DNA of 40,724 bases from an uncultured Bacteriovoracaceae bacterium (GTDB taxonomy: Bacteria; Bdellovibrionota; Bacteriovoracia; Bacteriovoracales; Bacteriovoracaceae), in the NCBI GenBank assembly GCA_937923325.1, contig CAKZUQ010000039.1, positions 1 through 40,724 on the forward strand, written 5' to 3'. Positions 8,148-15,873 of the stretch are shown here, in pieces. How positions within the stretch are numbered: the first letter of the stretch is position 1; every line of letters starts with the position of its first letter. The notes under the pieces are model-generated. The model had not been told where the DNA came from. It ran no database searches and saw nothing but the letters and a program-made list of their open reading frames with translations. A program made the position numbers and the translations under genes.

Positions 8148-8267
8148 ATATTAAGGATTAAAAGTACGCGAGGCCCTTTTGGAGATTTGATTAAAGATCA
8201 TAACTTGACAAAAATACCATTTGATAGTGATTGCTCCTTAGGTTGTAATTTATGTGAAAAAATAATG
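8148..8267 (+). pseudogene. Orphan C-terminal tail of a cysteine-cluster protein (radical SAM-like)
   Basis: After a stop at 8145-8147 an open frame without a start codon reads RGPFGDLIKDHNLTKIPF followed by DSDCSLGCNLCEKIM (to 8267), then enters the 3' end of the GNAT gene on the other strand and stops at about 8331. The ordered GPFGD and CxxxCxxC pattern looks like the Fe-S-binding tail of a radical SAM or related enzyme rather than random A+T-rich sequence. No ribosome-binding site or upstream part remains, so it is read as the 3' remnant of a deleted gene. The family assignment is inference. Confidence 0.4.
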
Positions 8268-9032
8268 TTAGAAATTTTCTTGATCAAGCTTGTGATACAT
8301 TTTGTAACTGACAGGCATAGAAAAACCTAATTTTTCACCTAGTGCTTTAGATTGAGATGTAGCTGCATCCCAGTGGGGTGTAAAGTTAGCAGATTCGATA
8401 TTAATTAAGAGCTTCGCACAGGCAATTGTTGCTAGACCCTTCCCTCTATACTTTTTTAAAGTATCCACTTGAATTTCGACATGGTTGTTATAATTACAAA
8501 AAGTAGATGCAATTGAAACAATTTGGTGACCCTTCATTACCAAGCCTGCTCTTCCATACTTTTTAAATTCTTGATAATGATCAAATAGTGTAAAATGATT
8601 ACTGAATATCCCTTCTGTCCTTATATTGTTGAAAATATCTTCTGTTAGTTCAACGATTTTAAAATGTAAAGGAGGAGAATTTATTAAATTATTCAAGTTT
8701 ACTTCATCGAATGAAAAATCTAAAAAGTGTTCTCTGTTTTGAGTATTGATGCCAAAAGGTTTTAAGTTGTTTTCAAAAAAAGAGAGACTTTTATCAAGAA
8801 TTAAAAAATGTCGATCAAAATTGTCCAGAATAATACTTAATTCTTCTACTGAAAAGGATCCTACTAGGTATAGAAAAGGAGATATTTTAACAAAAAGCTT
8901 GTCGTTAAGCTCAAATAGTTCTCCTCTTTTTGATTGTGAGCAATAGCCTAGTAGTGTTTTTATATAATAACGATTAACTTGACTTTGGTTGATCTTAGAG
9001 AAAAAACTGTCATCTTTCTTTAAAACTTTCAT
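8268..9032 (-). CDS. GNAT-family N-acetyltransferase
   Basis: The 254-aa product fits the GNAT_acetyltran family. The C-terminal half has the acetyl-CoA-binding motif YRGKGLATIACAKLL (about residues 197-211), followed by PHWDAATSQSKALGEKLGF, a wording typical of that family. The N-terminal half is divergent. Substrate unknown. The ATG has no Shine-Dalgarno sequence; a TATAAT (minus, 9042-9047) ends 9 bases before it. The gene lies opposite to its neighbours and between two decayed gene tails (8148-8267 and 9107-9163), which suggests that it arrived by, or survived, a local rearrangement. Confidence 0.85.
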   Translation of the reverse strand: MKVLKKDDSFFSKINQSQVNRYYIKTLLGYCSQSKRGELFELNDKLFVKISPFLYLVGSFSVEELSIILDNFDRHFLILDKSLSFFENNLKPFGINTQNREHFLDFSFDEVNLNNLINSPPLHFKIVELTEDIFNNIRTEGIFSNHFTLFDHYQEFKKYGRAGLVMKGHQIVSIASTFCNYNNHVEIQVDTLKKYRGKGLATIACAKLLINIESANFTPHWDAATSQSKALGEKLGFSMPVSYKMYHKLDQENF

Positions 9033-9047
9033 AATACTATAATTATA
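9033..9047 (-). promoter_or_regulatory. -10 box close to the GNAT start codon
   Basis: On the minus strand TATAAT (9042-9047) and an overlapping TATAGT (9036-9041) precede the ATG at 9032 by 9 and 3 bases. No Shine-Dalgarno sequence lies between. This fits a leaderless or nearly leaderless mRNA. No good -35 element is visible. Confidence 0.4.
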
Positions 9048-9073
9048 TCAAATAATAATAAAGGATATTTGCT

Positions 9074-9163
9074 ATGGTAAAATTCTTCTTTTTTTGTTCC
9101 TTCCTCCTTTTAGATAAGCCAGATTGGATTAAAAAGATAGTTGGGAAAAGAGCACAGTTCTAG
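9074..9163 (+). pseudogene. Remnant of a second hybrid histidine kinase (C-terminal tail)
   Basis: Codons from 9107 to the TAG at 9161-9163 read DKPDWIKKIVGKRAQF, matching the last 16 residues of the kinase at 4958-6952 (DKPKWIKEVVGKRASF) at 12 of 16 positions. The rest of that gene is absent. The fragment is now fused in frame to a short hydrophobic run beginning MVKFFFFCSFLLL at 9074, with AAGGA 8-9 bases upstream, so a 29-aa chimeric peptide could be translated. The gamma-glutamylcyclotransferase gene starts 11 bases later, which suggests an ancestral kinase-cyclotransferase operon. Confidence 0.65.
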
Positions 9164-9173
9164 AAGGATTAAA

Positions 9174-9833
9174 ATGCTAGCAGTACTAAACCAAAGAACA
9201 CAAAAATATTTATCACTTCTAAAGCTCAAGATCAGAAATAGACTTCAATCTAGTACCGAGTTAACTGAGTACTATTTCGGTTATGGTGCAAATTTAAATA
9301 TTGATCGTTTTGAAAAGAATAATATGAAAGCCTCTGAAGTCGGTGTTGCGAGTTTAGAGAATCACGAATTAAAGTTTACACTTGCAACAGAGTATCTCGG
9401 AAAGTCCTACGCAGGAGTTCACGAGAGTCCAGGTAAATTGGTTCCTGGTATGTTAGTTAAGATTGATAAGCTTTCTCTAGAATATCTAGATAAACTCGAA
9501 TGGTGTGGATTTGGTGCGTATGAGCGTGTACTAAAAGAAGTTATTGTTGGAGATGAGTCATATAATGCTTGGGTTTATATCGTTAAAAAACCTGACTTTA
9601 ATAGAGTGCCATCAAAGTTGTACCTTGAGAATATGATTAAGGCTGCCAAGTCAAAAAGTTTCCCAGCCGAATATATAGAGTTTCTTGAATCTCATGAAAG
9701 CAAAGATCACTTTGCTATAGACCATGGGTTTAGCTTAAGAACTTATAGTTCTTCGAGAAAGCTTGTAAAAGAGCTCAAACCTCTATACGTTCTACATGAT
9801 AAACTTCGGGATAAGTTGTGTGGCCTTATCTAA
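9174..9833 (+). CDS. Gamma-glutamylcyclotransferase-like protein
   Basis: From the ATG at 9174 (GAAGGA 5 bases upstream) the product is 219 aa. YYFGYGANLN near residues 33-42 is the substrate-loop motif of the GGCT-like (AIG2/ChaC) fold, and KLVPGMLVKID followed by YLDKLEWCG matches the core strand and helix. Such enzymes cyclise gamma-glutamyl amines to 5-oxoproline, but bacterial members vary widely in substrate. About 30 extra basic residues precede the domain, and the ~65 C-terminal residues are outside it. An earlier in-frame start (9141) would overlap the kinase remnant and is less likely. The 3' end overlaps the small minus-strand gene at 9830 by 4 bases. Confidence 0.78.
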   Translation: MLAVLNQRTQKYLSLLKLKIRNRLQSSTELTEYYFGYGANLNIDRFEKNNMKASEVGVASLENHELKFTLATEYLGKSYAGVHESPGKLVPGMLVKIDKLSLEYLDKLEWCGFGAYERVLKEVIVGDESYNAWVYIVKKPDFNRVPSKLYLENMIKAAKSKSFPAEYIEFLESHESKDHFAIDHGFSLRTYSSSRKLVKELKPLYVLHDKLRDKLCGLI

Positions 9834-9994
9834 GCCGCATCTGACTCAATCATCTTATCTTCAAATTCATGGCTATAGTCTTGTGTGTCTTTAGCTCCGT
9901 GAATGTTAATCATTATTCGTACAATCGCTGAGGCTTCTTCTTGGGTGAAACCTGCATTGATTAATTCGTCTTCGTAGCGAGATTGATCTGACAT
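9830..9994 (-). CDS. Small acidic protein (54 aa)
   Basis: An ATG at 9994 preceded by GGAGGT at a 6-base spacing opens a 54-codon frame beginning MSDQSRYEDELINAGF and ending IESDAA. It is acidic, has no signal peptide and contains a helical FTQEEASAIVRIMINIHGA segment that resembles the first helix of DUF1640-like proteins (low-confidence comparison). The strong ribosome-binding site, biased codon use and lack of a competing gene support it as real. It converges with the cyclotransferase gene, sharing 4 bases at the stop codons. Confidence 0.72.
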   Translation of the reverse strand: MSDQSRYEDELINAGFTQEEASAIVRIMINIHGAKDTQDYSHEFEDKMIESDAA

Positions 9995-10104
9995 TATTAC
10001 CTCCATTAAAGAAATAAATTTAGTCTATTTTATCAAATTTTAAATATATCGATATTAAATTTATATGAAGATCGGAATAATTTGTTTTGATTTCAGAATA
10101 TTTA

Positions 10105-10140
10105 CCATTGTGATTACAGTGGTTTATCTCTAGTTATACA
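10105..10140 (+). promoter_or_regulatory. Possible promoter/operator of the large lipoprotein gene
   Basis: A near-palindrome CCATTGT-GATT-ACAGTGG (10105-10122, one mismatch) lies 13 bases before TATACA (10135-10140), a plausible -10 box. The lipoprotein ATG follows at 10188 after a leader with AAGGGGAG. No good -35 box is seen, so the site may bind an activator. Evidence is sequence symmetry only. Confidence 0.35.
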
Positions 10141-10187
10141 TGGCAAAGGCCTTGCATTTCATATTTGAAAAATAACAAGGGGAGAAT

Positions 10188-13181
10188 ATGAAAAAACTAT
10201 TAGTAACAGCAATGGCGACAACAATATTAATGAGCTGCTCAGACAACTCAAAGAAATCATCAAGTACTAAGAGCACAGTAAGTACACAAAGTGAGCATAC
10301 GGCAAGGACAGATATTGACTTAAATTCTGTTCATTATCACCCAAGTTTTTCTATGGATAAATCATTTGGAAGACTAGTTAATGAGGGGAAATCATTAAGC
10401 ACTACTGATTCAAGGTATTTTAATATTACTTCTTTTAAAAATTCTGAAAGTGTAAATTTAAACTATGAAACTTACTCAGACGGATTAAAAACAATTGTGA
10501 TAAGCGGTAAGCATATTGTGATTAATAGAAATGATCTTAATGGTCTTTATAAGGTTCTTAGAAAAACCACAGACGTAGAAAAAGTAATTATTAATGTTGA
10601 AACACTGGAATTATCCGTGGCTCTAGAGCTTCATCAAGCAAACGTTGAGATATATGCGAAAAAACTAATCCTTTCAGATTATGCTCAAATTATTACAACA
10701 CCAATAGAGCAAACAAATAGAGCACAGCAATTTACTGATGGTGTAGATGGACTAAATGGTGGGGATGTTAAAATTATTGTTGAGACAGTTGAAAAGAACA
10801 AGTTAAAAGCTGACTACACTATTATTACAAATGGTGGTCAAGGACAAAAAGCAGGTGAAGGTCAAATTGGAACACGTGGAGCAAACCCTCAAATTGTAGA
10901 AGGAACAACGTTTCATTTGTTTTCAATGGAACCTTTTGGAGGAAGGCGAGTTGGAGTTCCTGCTGGTGACGGTCAAAATGCTCAAGTTGGAGGAAAGCCT
11001 GGTGAGGGTGGTGATGCTGGGTTTGTTATAACGAATACCGACTTACGAGTTTCAACGTTAGGTGGAAGAGCAGGAGAGATGGATACATATAAAGAGGGTG
11101 GCGAGCCTGGAAAACCAGCAAGAACATGTGAAATGTATATTCATAGAGGTGTTAGAAACTGTCACATTGCCATAAAGGGTGATGGAGTTGACCCGAAGCA
11201 GGCCATTAGAGAATTTGGTAGCTCATCTGTTGTTGAATATGTTGATGAGAGTTGGGTAAACTCTGGGTATATTTGGTCCGAACTAAGATTTGCAAAGGAT
11301 TTATATCAAGCATATAAAATAAATAAAGCCACAAAGCACTTTGTAAGTCTTGAAAAAGAAATTCGTAAATCAAATGATAAGTCTATCTCTGTAATAAATG
11401 CATTAAATGAAATTTCAACATTTAAAAATCAAATTACTGCAAGACAAGATTATTTTGGAAACTCAATTACATGGACACCAAATCTAAGTTTACTAACTAC
11501 ATATGAACTTTTTAAACAAGAAGTTGATAGGAGTATAAAATTAATCCTTATGACTGAAAAGTTAAAACTTTCTATAGGAAAGGAAACAGTATCCTTTGAT
11601 GAAATAAGCCAACTACAAGAAGAGTTGTATGTAGAAGTTGAAGGAAAAAGAGAAGAAATTACAAATGCTGTAGATAAGATTGTTCTTAATAATACAGTTA
11701 TTGAAGATGTAAAAGTAAGTGAGCAGGAATTTAATGATGAATTAAAGATTGTTGAAAAAAAGATTGAACAAATGGCGAAAAAAAACTTAGCACCACCAAA
11801 GTCAGATAAGATGATTAAGACAGTTGCAGCAATTGCGAAAGTTGTTCCTGTTGGACAACCAACACTAGGAGCAGCAGCAATTGGAATTGAGTATATCCAT
11901 GAGTTATCAAAAGGAAATAAATCAGCAAGTGAGATCGTATCAGATATACCTAGTTTAGCATCACAGTTTGAAGGCTTTGATTGGGAAAAAGCAACAACTC
12001 AAGTTAATGATGCATTTGATGAATTATCACCAAGACATTTTCAAGATATGACTACTGATAAAGAGAGACTAGAGCATGCTAAAAAAATGCTAGATTTTTC
12101 TAAACCAATTTATGGAGCTATTTCAGATTCGATGAAACTTTGGGAAAAATATGAAGTTCCAAGAAGTGAGTTAGAAGCAGAAATTAGTAAAATTAAAAAT
12201 ACACATCCAGTTTATAAAAACTTGGTAAAAAAGCTTAATCAACTATTAATTAAAAGGGAGTTACTGTTAAAAACAGTATCTAGTTTTAACCATAAAGTTG
12301 AATCGGCTCTAGGAAAAATTTCAACTAATTATACTGCGATTGCGACTCTGTCTGGCAATTTACTATCACTACAAACTCATAGAAAAAATGATTTTGAAAT
12401 AACTCTAAATAAAATACAAGAAGGCGCACAAAGAGCTCTTGAATACTATCAGTATTTATTCTCAAAATCTTATGAGTATAAATTTTTAGACACATATAGC
12501 GGTGAAATGAAGTTAGATAAAGTTACTGAAAGAGCTAGGCAATTAGTTAAGAATGATATGGGAACATTTGAAGAAAATGTAGATATTGTAAGAGCTGTCT
12601 TTGAAGGAACTCTTCAATCAATTACAAAAGAGATTGTTAGTAAATTCTCTGTTCTTGGAGCTGGAATGATTAATCATAAAGACTATGTGCTAACTGAAGA
12701 AGAGCTCTATGCACTAAATAAAAATGAGGAAATATACTTAGACTTTACTTCTGAGGACTTTTTTGGAAGTAACAAAGAAAATATCAGAATAAATGATATT
12801 GAAGTTTCGGAAGATTTTTCAATTGAGAACTTTGATAATGATGATTTAGAAATTGTTTTTTCACATTATGGTAAATCAATTTTGCATAAAGATGAAGGTG
12901 TATTTCTTTTTGAAGTAAACAAAGATTCTAGAAACAGTAATTATGACTGGGTATCAACAGTAAGTCCTCTAACAGGAACAGTGTATAACTCAGAGCCTAA
13001 TCCAGAAGATTTATCGCTAATTAAAACTTTAACTAGCCAAAGAGATATAAATACAGCAGGTCAAGTATTTATAAGGCCAGGTGGAAGAAGCTTTATAAAG
13101 GTAAAGTTAAATAGAAAAAATAATGAAAACTTAAAGAAACTAATTATTAAAATCGAATATACAAGTAACTTTAAAAACTAA
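10188..13181 (+). CDS. Very large lipoprotein with Gly-rich segment and coiled coils
   Basis: The 997-aa product has a lipoprotein signal (MKKLLVTAMATTILMSC, Cys17). Residues about 180-310 form a Gly-rich region with repeated GxxG units (DGVDGLNGGD, GGQGQKAGEGQIGTRG, GGKPGEGGDAG), resembling the collagen-like or loop-rich parts of bacterial surface proteins, preceded by beta-strand-rich sequence. Residues about 370-800 are mostly Lys/Glu-rich helices, probably coiled coil, interrupted near 550-575 by a hydrophobic stretch (VAAIAKVVPVGQPTLGAAAI). The C-terminal ~150 residues look beta-rich. No family is recognised. A strong AAGGGGAG ribosome-binding site precedes the ATG. A structural or cell-surface role is inference. 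Confidence 0.8.
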   Translation: MKKLLVTAMATTILMSCSDNSKKSSSTKSTVSTQSEHTARTDIDLNSVHYHPSFSMDKSFGRLVNEGKSLSTTDSRYFNITSFKNSESVNLNYETYSDGLKTIVISGKHIVINRNDLNGLYKVLRKTTDVEKVIINVETLELSVALELHQANVEIYAKKLILSDYAQIITTPIEQTNRAQQFTDGVDGLNGGDVKIIVETVEKNKLKADYTIITNGGQGQKAGEGQIGTRGANPQIVEGTTFHLFSMEPFGGRRVGVPAGDGQNAQVGGKPGEGGDAGFVITNTDLRVSTLGGRAGEMDTYKEGGEPGKPARTCEMYIHRGVRNCHIAIKGDGVDPKQAIREFGSSSVVEYVDESWVNSGYIWSELRFAKDLYQAYKINKATKHFVSLEKEIRKSNDKSISVINALNEISTFKNQITARQDYFGNSITWTPNLSLLTTYELFKQEVDRSIKLILMTEKLKLSIGKETVSFDEISQLQEELYVEVEGKREEITNAVDKIVLNNTVIEDVKVSEQEFNDELKIVEKKIEQMAKKNLAPPKSDKMIKTVAAIAKVVPVGQPTLGAAAIGIEYIHELSKGNKSASEIVSDIPSLASQFEGFDWEKATTQVNDAFDELSPRHFQDMTTDKERLEHAKKMLDFSKPIYGAISDSMKLWEKYEVPRSELEAEISKIKNTHPVYKNLVKKLNQLLIKRELLLKTVSSFNHKVESALGKISTNYTAIATLSGNLLSLQTHRKNDFEITLNKIQEGAQRALEYYQYLFSKSYEYKFLDTYSGEMKLDKVTERARQLVKNDMGTFEENVDIVRAVFEGTLQSITKEIVSKFSVLGAGMINHKDYVLTEEELYALNKNEEIYLDFTSEDFFGSNKENIRINDIEVSEDFSIENFDNDDLEIVFSHYGKSILHKDEGVFLFEVNKDSRNSNYDWVSTVSPLTGTVYNSEPNPEDLSLIKTLTSQRDINTAGQVFIRPGGRSFIKVKLNRKNNENLKKLIIKIEYTSNFKN

Positions 13182-13213
13182 AAGTAGTAAGCTCCCTAGT
13201 TCGCTTGGGAGCT
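13182..13213 (-). terminator. Hairpin between two convergent genes
   Basis: AGCTCCC (13190-13196) and GGGAGCT (13207-13213) form a 7-bp stem with a 10-base loop. On the minus strand the stem is followed by TTACTACTTTTAG and a T-rich run, so it fits a terminator for the SGNH-protein gene, whose stop codon lies inside it. It may also end the plus-strand lipoprotein transcript, though no T-run follows on that strand. Confidence 0.55.
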
Positions 13214-14161
13214 AAACTTTGTCCCAAGACTATCATGTAAGCCACCAAGCATCCTCTCTAATAATACACCCGAAAATTCTTTCGTCATATGTGTCGAATT
13301 TCTGAAATGTTCTCTTGTGTTATATTCTTTTATTGATTCATCATGAAAGTTCCATGCCTCGTCAAAGCTGTTTTTTAAGTACTCTAGATATTCATTATGG
13401 CCACTTATAGCTTTTACTATTTTATAATGTTCATAGGATAAAGGCGCAGTAAATACAACTAGTCTTGTTCCGTTGTCTTTGCAAAGTTTTTGAATTTTAG
13501 AGATTGTATTAATTCTCTTTTTTGATAATTTCCAGTCTTTATATGATGATTGTTGAATCTTGACTGGACCCAAAAGAACTTTTTCAGATTTATAGTCACC
13601 ATGTTCTAAGTAATTACTATGAAGAGCTTTTCCAAAATGATTAACAAAAATAACCCTGAAAGAATCTCTAATAGCGTCGAGAGTGAAGTAATTATTATCA
13701 AAAAGTGTCTCAGGTTTATTCTGAGCTCTTAAGTATTTGAGTAAAGAAGAGTTATAGAGTCTATTATCTGTTTTATATGTCTCACTCATTTCTACAAATC
13801 CTAGTTGAAGCATAATGAGCTTGGGGTTGTGTTTATCAAATACGTGACGAACCATTGCTAAGTAGTCATCAGGGTTAGTGTGCTGAGCAGAGTAGTTAAA
13901 TGATTCCAGCCCAGTAAGCTCTTTCATTTTCTTCATTGGAAAACGGTGAGCAGCTGAACTTCCAAATAAAAAGGCTTCATATTTATTTTTAGAATTCTCA
14001 AGTAATATAAACTTGTTTTCACGACTTTGTGCCACGGCTTTTGTTTTAAAGCCCCATGGGTTGTTCCCTAATTTCGAGTAAGGATCTACAGTTGTTACAA
14101 GGCCCACGAAAAAGCCAAGAAAGATAAGTGTGAATAGGGTAAACGTAATTAAAAATTTCAT
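13196..14161 (-). CDS. SGNH-hydrolase-like protein, DltD-type partner of the MBOAT
   Basis: The 321-aa protein has one N-terminal membrane anchor (about residues 4-26, FTLFTLIFLGFFVGLVT) and a periplasmic domain. FGSSAAHRF near residues 67-75 stands where SGNH esterases carry GDS(L), with Gly-Ser-Ser retained. MLQLGFVEMS near 117 and STHMTKEF near 290 give candidate oxyanion and His motifs. Proteins of this kind follow MBOAT genes in dlt and alginate/cellulose acetylation operons and complete acyl transfer outside the membrane. It is the last gene of the four-gene minus-strand cassette, 17 bases after the MBOAT gene. Calling it DltD-type reflects position and fold, not close sequence identity. 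Confidence 0.7.
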   Translation of the reverse strand: MKFLITFTLFTLIFLGFFVGLVTTVDPYSKLGNNPWGFKTKAVAQSRENKFILLENSKNKYEAFLFGSSAAHRFPMKKMKELTGLESFNYSAQHTNPDDYLAMVRHVFDKHNPKLIMLQLGFVEMSETYKTDNRLYNSSLLKYLRAQNKPETLFDNNYFTLDAIRDSFRVIFVNHFGKALHSNYLEHGDYKSEKVLLGPVKIQQSSYKDWKLSKKRINTISKIQKLCKDNGTRLVVFTAPLSYEHYKIVKAISGHNEYLEYLKNSFDEAWNFHDESIKEYNTREHFRNSTHMTKEFSGVLLERMLGGLHDSLGTKFSSQAN

Positions 14162-14178
14162 ACTAATATAAATAGTTC

Positions 14179-15633
14179 CTAAAAGTTAAAGTAGATGAAG
14201 TCACTTACTCTATTGATTCCAAATAGGCTTAAAACAAACATAAATGCTGTCCAGATTGCTAGCTTATTTGTAGGTGTAAATTCTTTCATTCTTTGCATTG
14301 AGTTTTTAGCTTTAAAAACGATAAATAAACAAATGATGATCATAAGAAGGTTAAGGTTTTGATCATTATTCATATATTGTCCAACTTTAAAGCCTAAGCT
14401 TTCAGTTGTGGCCGCTTTCATTATTCCTTTTGGAATTTGCAGATAGGTAAAACCAAACATACCTTTGTATAAATTGAGTGCATCTGAAACTGTGTTCGCT
14501 CTAAACATTGCGAATACAATATTAGTAAATTGGAATGTAAGAAAAATAGCGAGCCATTTAGGAAGTTTAATCTTCTTCTTTTTCATTCTGTGGTTGATGA
14601 CAAGAGCTGTTCCATACATGCAACCATAAACAATAAATGTCCAACCAGCACCGTGCCATATACCAGCTATAAGCATTGTTAGAAATGCTGCTATAAGTGA
14701 ATTCCGGTGGCTTAGTTTTTTGAATGATCTAAAGATTGGAGTGAATATATAGGTCGTAATAAACTGGCTAAGTGTAATATGCCATCTTGTCCAAAAATCG
14801 ATTATATTTCTTGCTAAAAATGGTGAATTAAAGTTCTTTGGAATTTTTATATTAAACATATGACCAAGACCTATGGCCATATCTGAGTAACCACTAAAGT
14901 CGAAGTACAACTGAAATGTGTAAGATAATGATGTTCCCCAAGCACTAAAGAAGTGGTGAACCTGTGTATGATCAAAGCCTTCATTTGCCCATCCTGCAAA
15001 GGTGTCAGCAAGAATAACTTTTTTAAATAGTCCTAGAACAAATATATAGATTCCAAGGTTGAAATTCGAGATATTAAAGTAATTATTATCTTTGGCTTCA
15101 AATTGGGGCATTACTTCTTTGTAATGAACAATAGGCCCTGCGATAAGTTGTGGAAAGAAACATACAAATAAAGAGTAGTCGACAAATCTTTTCTCTTTAG
15201 CAATACCCTCATAGACATCAACAATAAATGCTAGCTGCTGTAGTGTGAAAAAACTTATTCCAAGTGGAAGAGCTAACTTAGCAAAATAGTAGTCAGTACT
15301 AAAGAGAAAGTTTACATTGTCTAAGAAGAAGTCTCTATACTTAAAATAGCCAAGAAGTCCTAAATTAAAAAATACTCCAAAGAGAAAATAGAGTTTTTTT
15401 TCTTTTCCAAAGTTCATCTTTTGTAATTTTTCTGCGAGAAAGTAATTAACTAAGATAGAACTCAAAATAATTAATAGATAGGCCGGATGCCAGTACCCAT
15501 AAAAGAACAGTGAACTAAATACAAGCCACCATTTTCCATGCTCTTTGTTTGTATCAATTCTATTTAACAGATAGTACCCAATTAGAACTACCGGTAAGAA
15601 TATAAAAATAAAGATATAAGAACTAAAAAGCAT
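14179..15633 (-). CDS. MBOAT-family membrane O-acyltransferase (DltB/AlgI type)
   Basis: The 484-aa polytopic protein has about ten or more membrane spans and the MBOAT signatures: FDFSGYSDMAIGLGHMF near residues 244-260, FWTRWHITLSQF near 285-296 and the catalytic His region AGIWHGAGWTFIVYG near 325-339. DltB and AlgI move an acyl group from a cytoplasmic donor across the membrane; in dlt systems the donor is an aminoacyl carrier protein. The adjacent adenylation enzyme and carrier protein support the DltB role. The acyl group and acceptor polymer are unknown, since Gram-negative bacteria have no teichoic acid. Confidence 0.9.
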   Translation of the reverse strand: MLFSSYIFIFIFLPVVLIGYYLLNRIDTNKEHGKWWLVFSSLFFYGYWHPAYLLIILSSILVNYFLAEKLQKMNFGKEKKLYFLFGVFFNLGLLGYFKYRDFFLDNVNFLFSTDYYFAKLALPLGISFFTLQQLAFIVDVYEGIAKEKRFVDYSLFVCFFPQLIAGPIVHYKEVMPQFEAKDNNYFNISNFNLGIYIFVLGLFKKVILADTFAGWANEGFDHTQVHHFFSAWGTSLSYTFQLYFDFSGYSDMAIGLGHMFNIKIPKNFNSPFLARNIIDFWTRWHITLSQFITTYIFTPIFRSFKKLSHRNSLIAAFLTMLIAGIWHGAGWTFIVYGCMYGTALVINHRMKKKKIKLPKWLAIFLTFQFTNIVFAMFRANTVSDALNLYKGMFGFTYLQIPKGIMKAATTESLGFKVGQYMNNDQNLNLLMIIICLFIVFKAKNSMQRMKEFTPTNKLAIWTAFMFVLSLFGINRVSDFIYFNF

Positions 15634-15639
15634 TTTTAA

Positions 15640-15873
15640 TTAAGCAGTTTTTTCTTTAATCAACGTGGCCATGTCTCCAACATTTTTTAAATCTTGAAGT
15701 TCACCTAAGCCAAATCTTACGTTAAAAGCAGACTCTAACTCTGATATGAGTTCAATATGTGAGATTGAATCCCACTCATCAACATCTTCCGCACTAGTTT
15801 GTGCTTTAATTTCATACTCTGTTTCAAAAGTATCATTAATGATTTTTCCAACTTTTTCTAAAATATTATCCAT
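15640..15873 (-). CDS. Acyl/peptidyl carrier protein of the dlt-like cassette
   Basis: Starting at ATG 15873 (GGAAGGAAAG upstream), the product is 77 aa. The 4'-phosphopantetheine attachment Ser lies in EWDSISHIEL, the carrier-protein DS-H-E-L motif. It opens MDNILEKVGKIIND, a normal first helix. A longer in-frame reading to 15993 only extends backwards through the adenylation gene and is rejected. The ATG overlaps the end of the adenylation gene. It should be loaded by that enzyme and used by the MBOAT. The size and place match DltC, but a fatty- or other acyl carrier cannot be excluded. Confidence 0.88.
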   Translation of the reverse strand: MDNILEKVGKIINDTFETEYEIKAQTSAEDVDEWDSISHIELISELESAFNVRFGLGELQDLKNVGDMATLIKEKTA

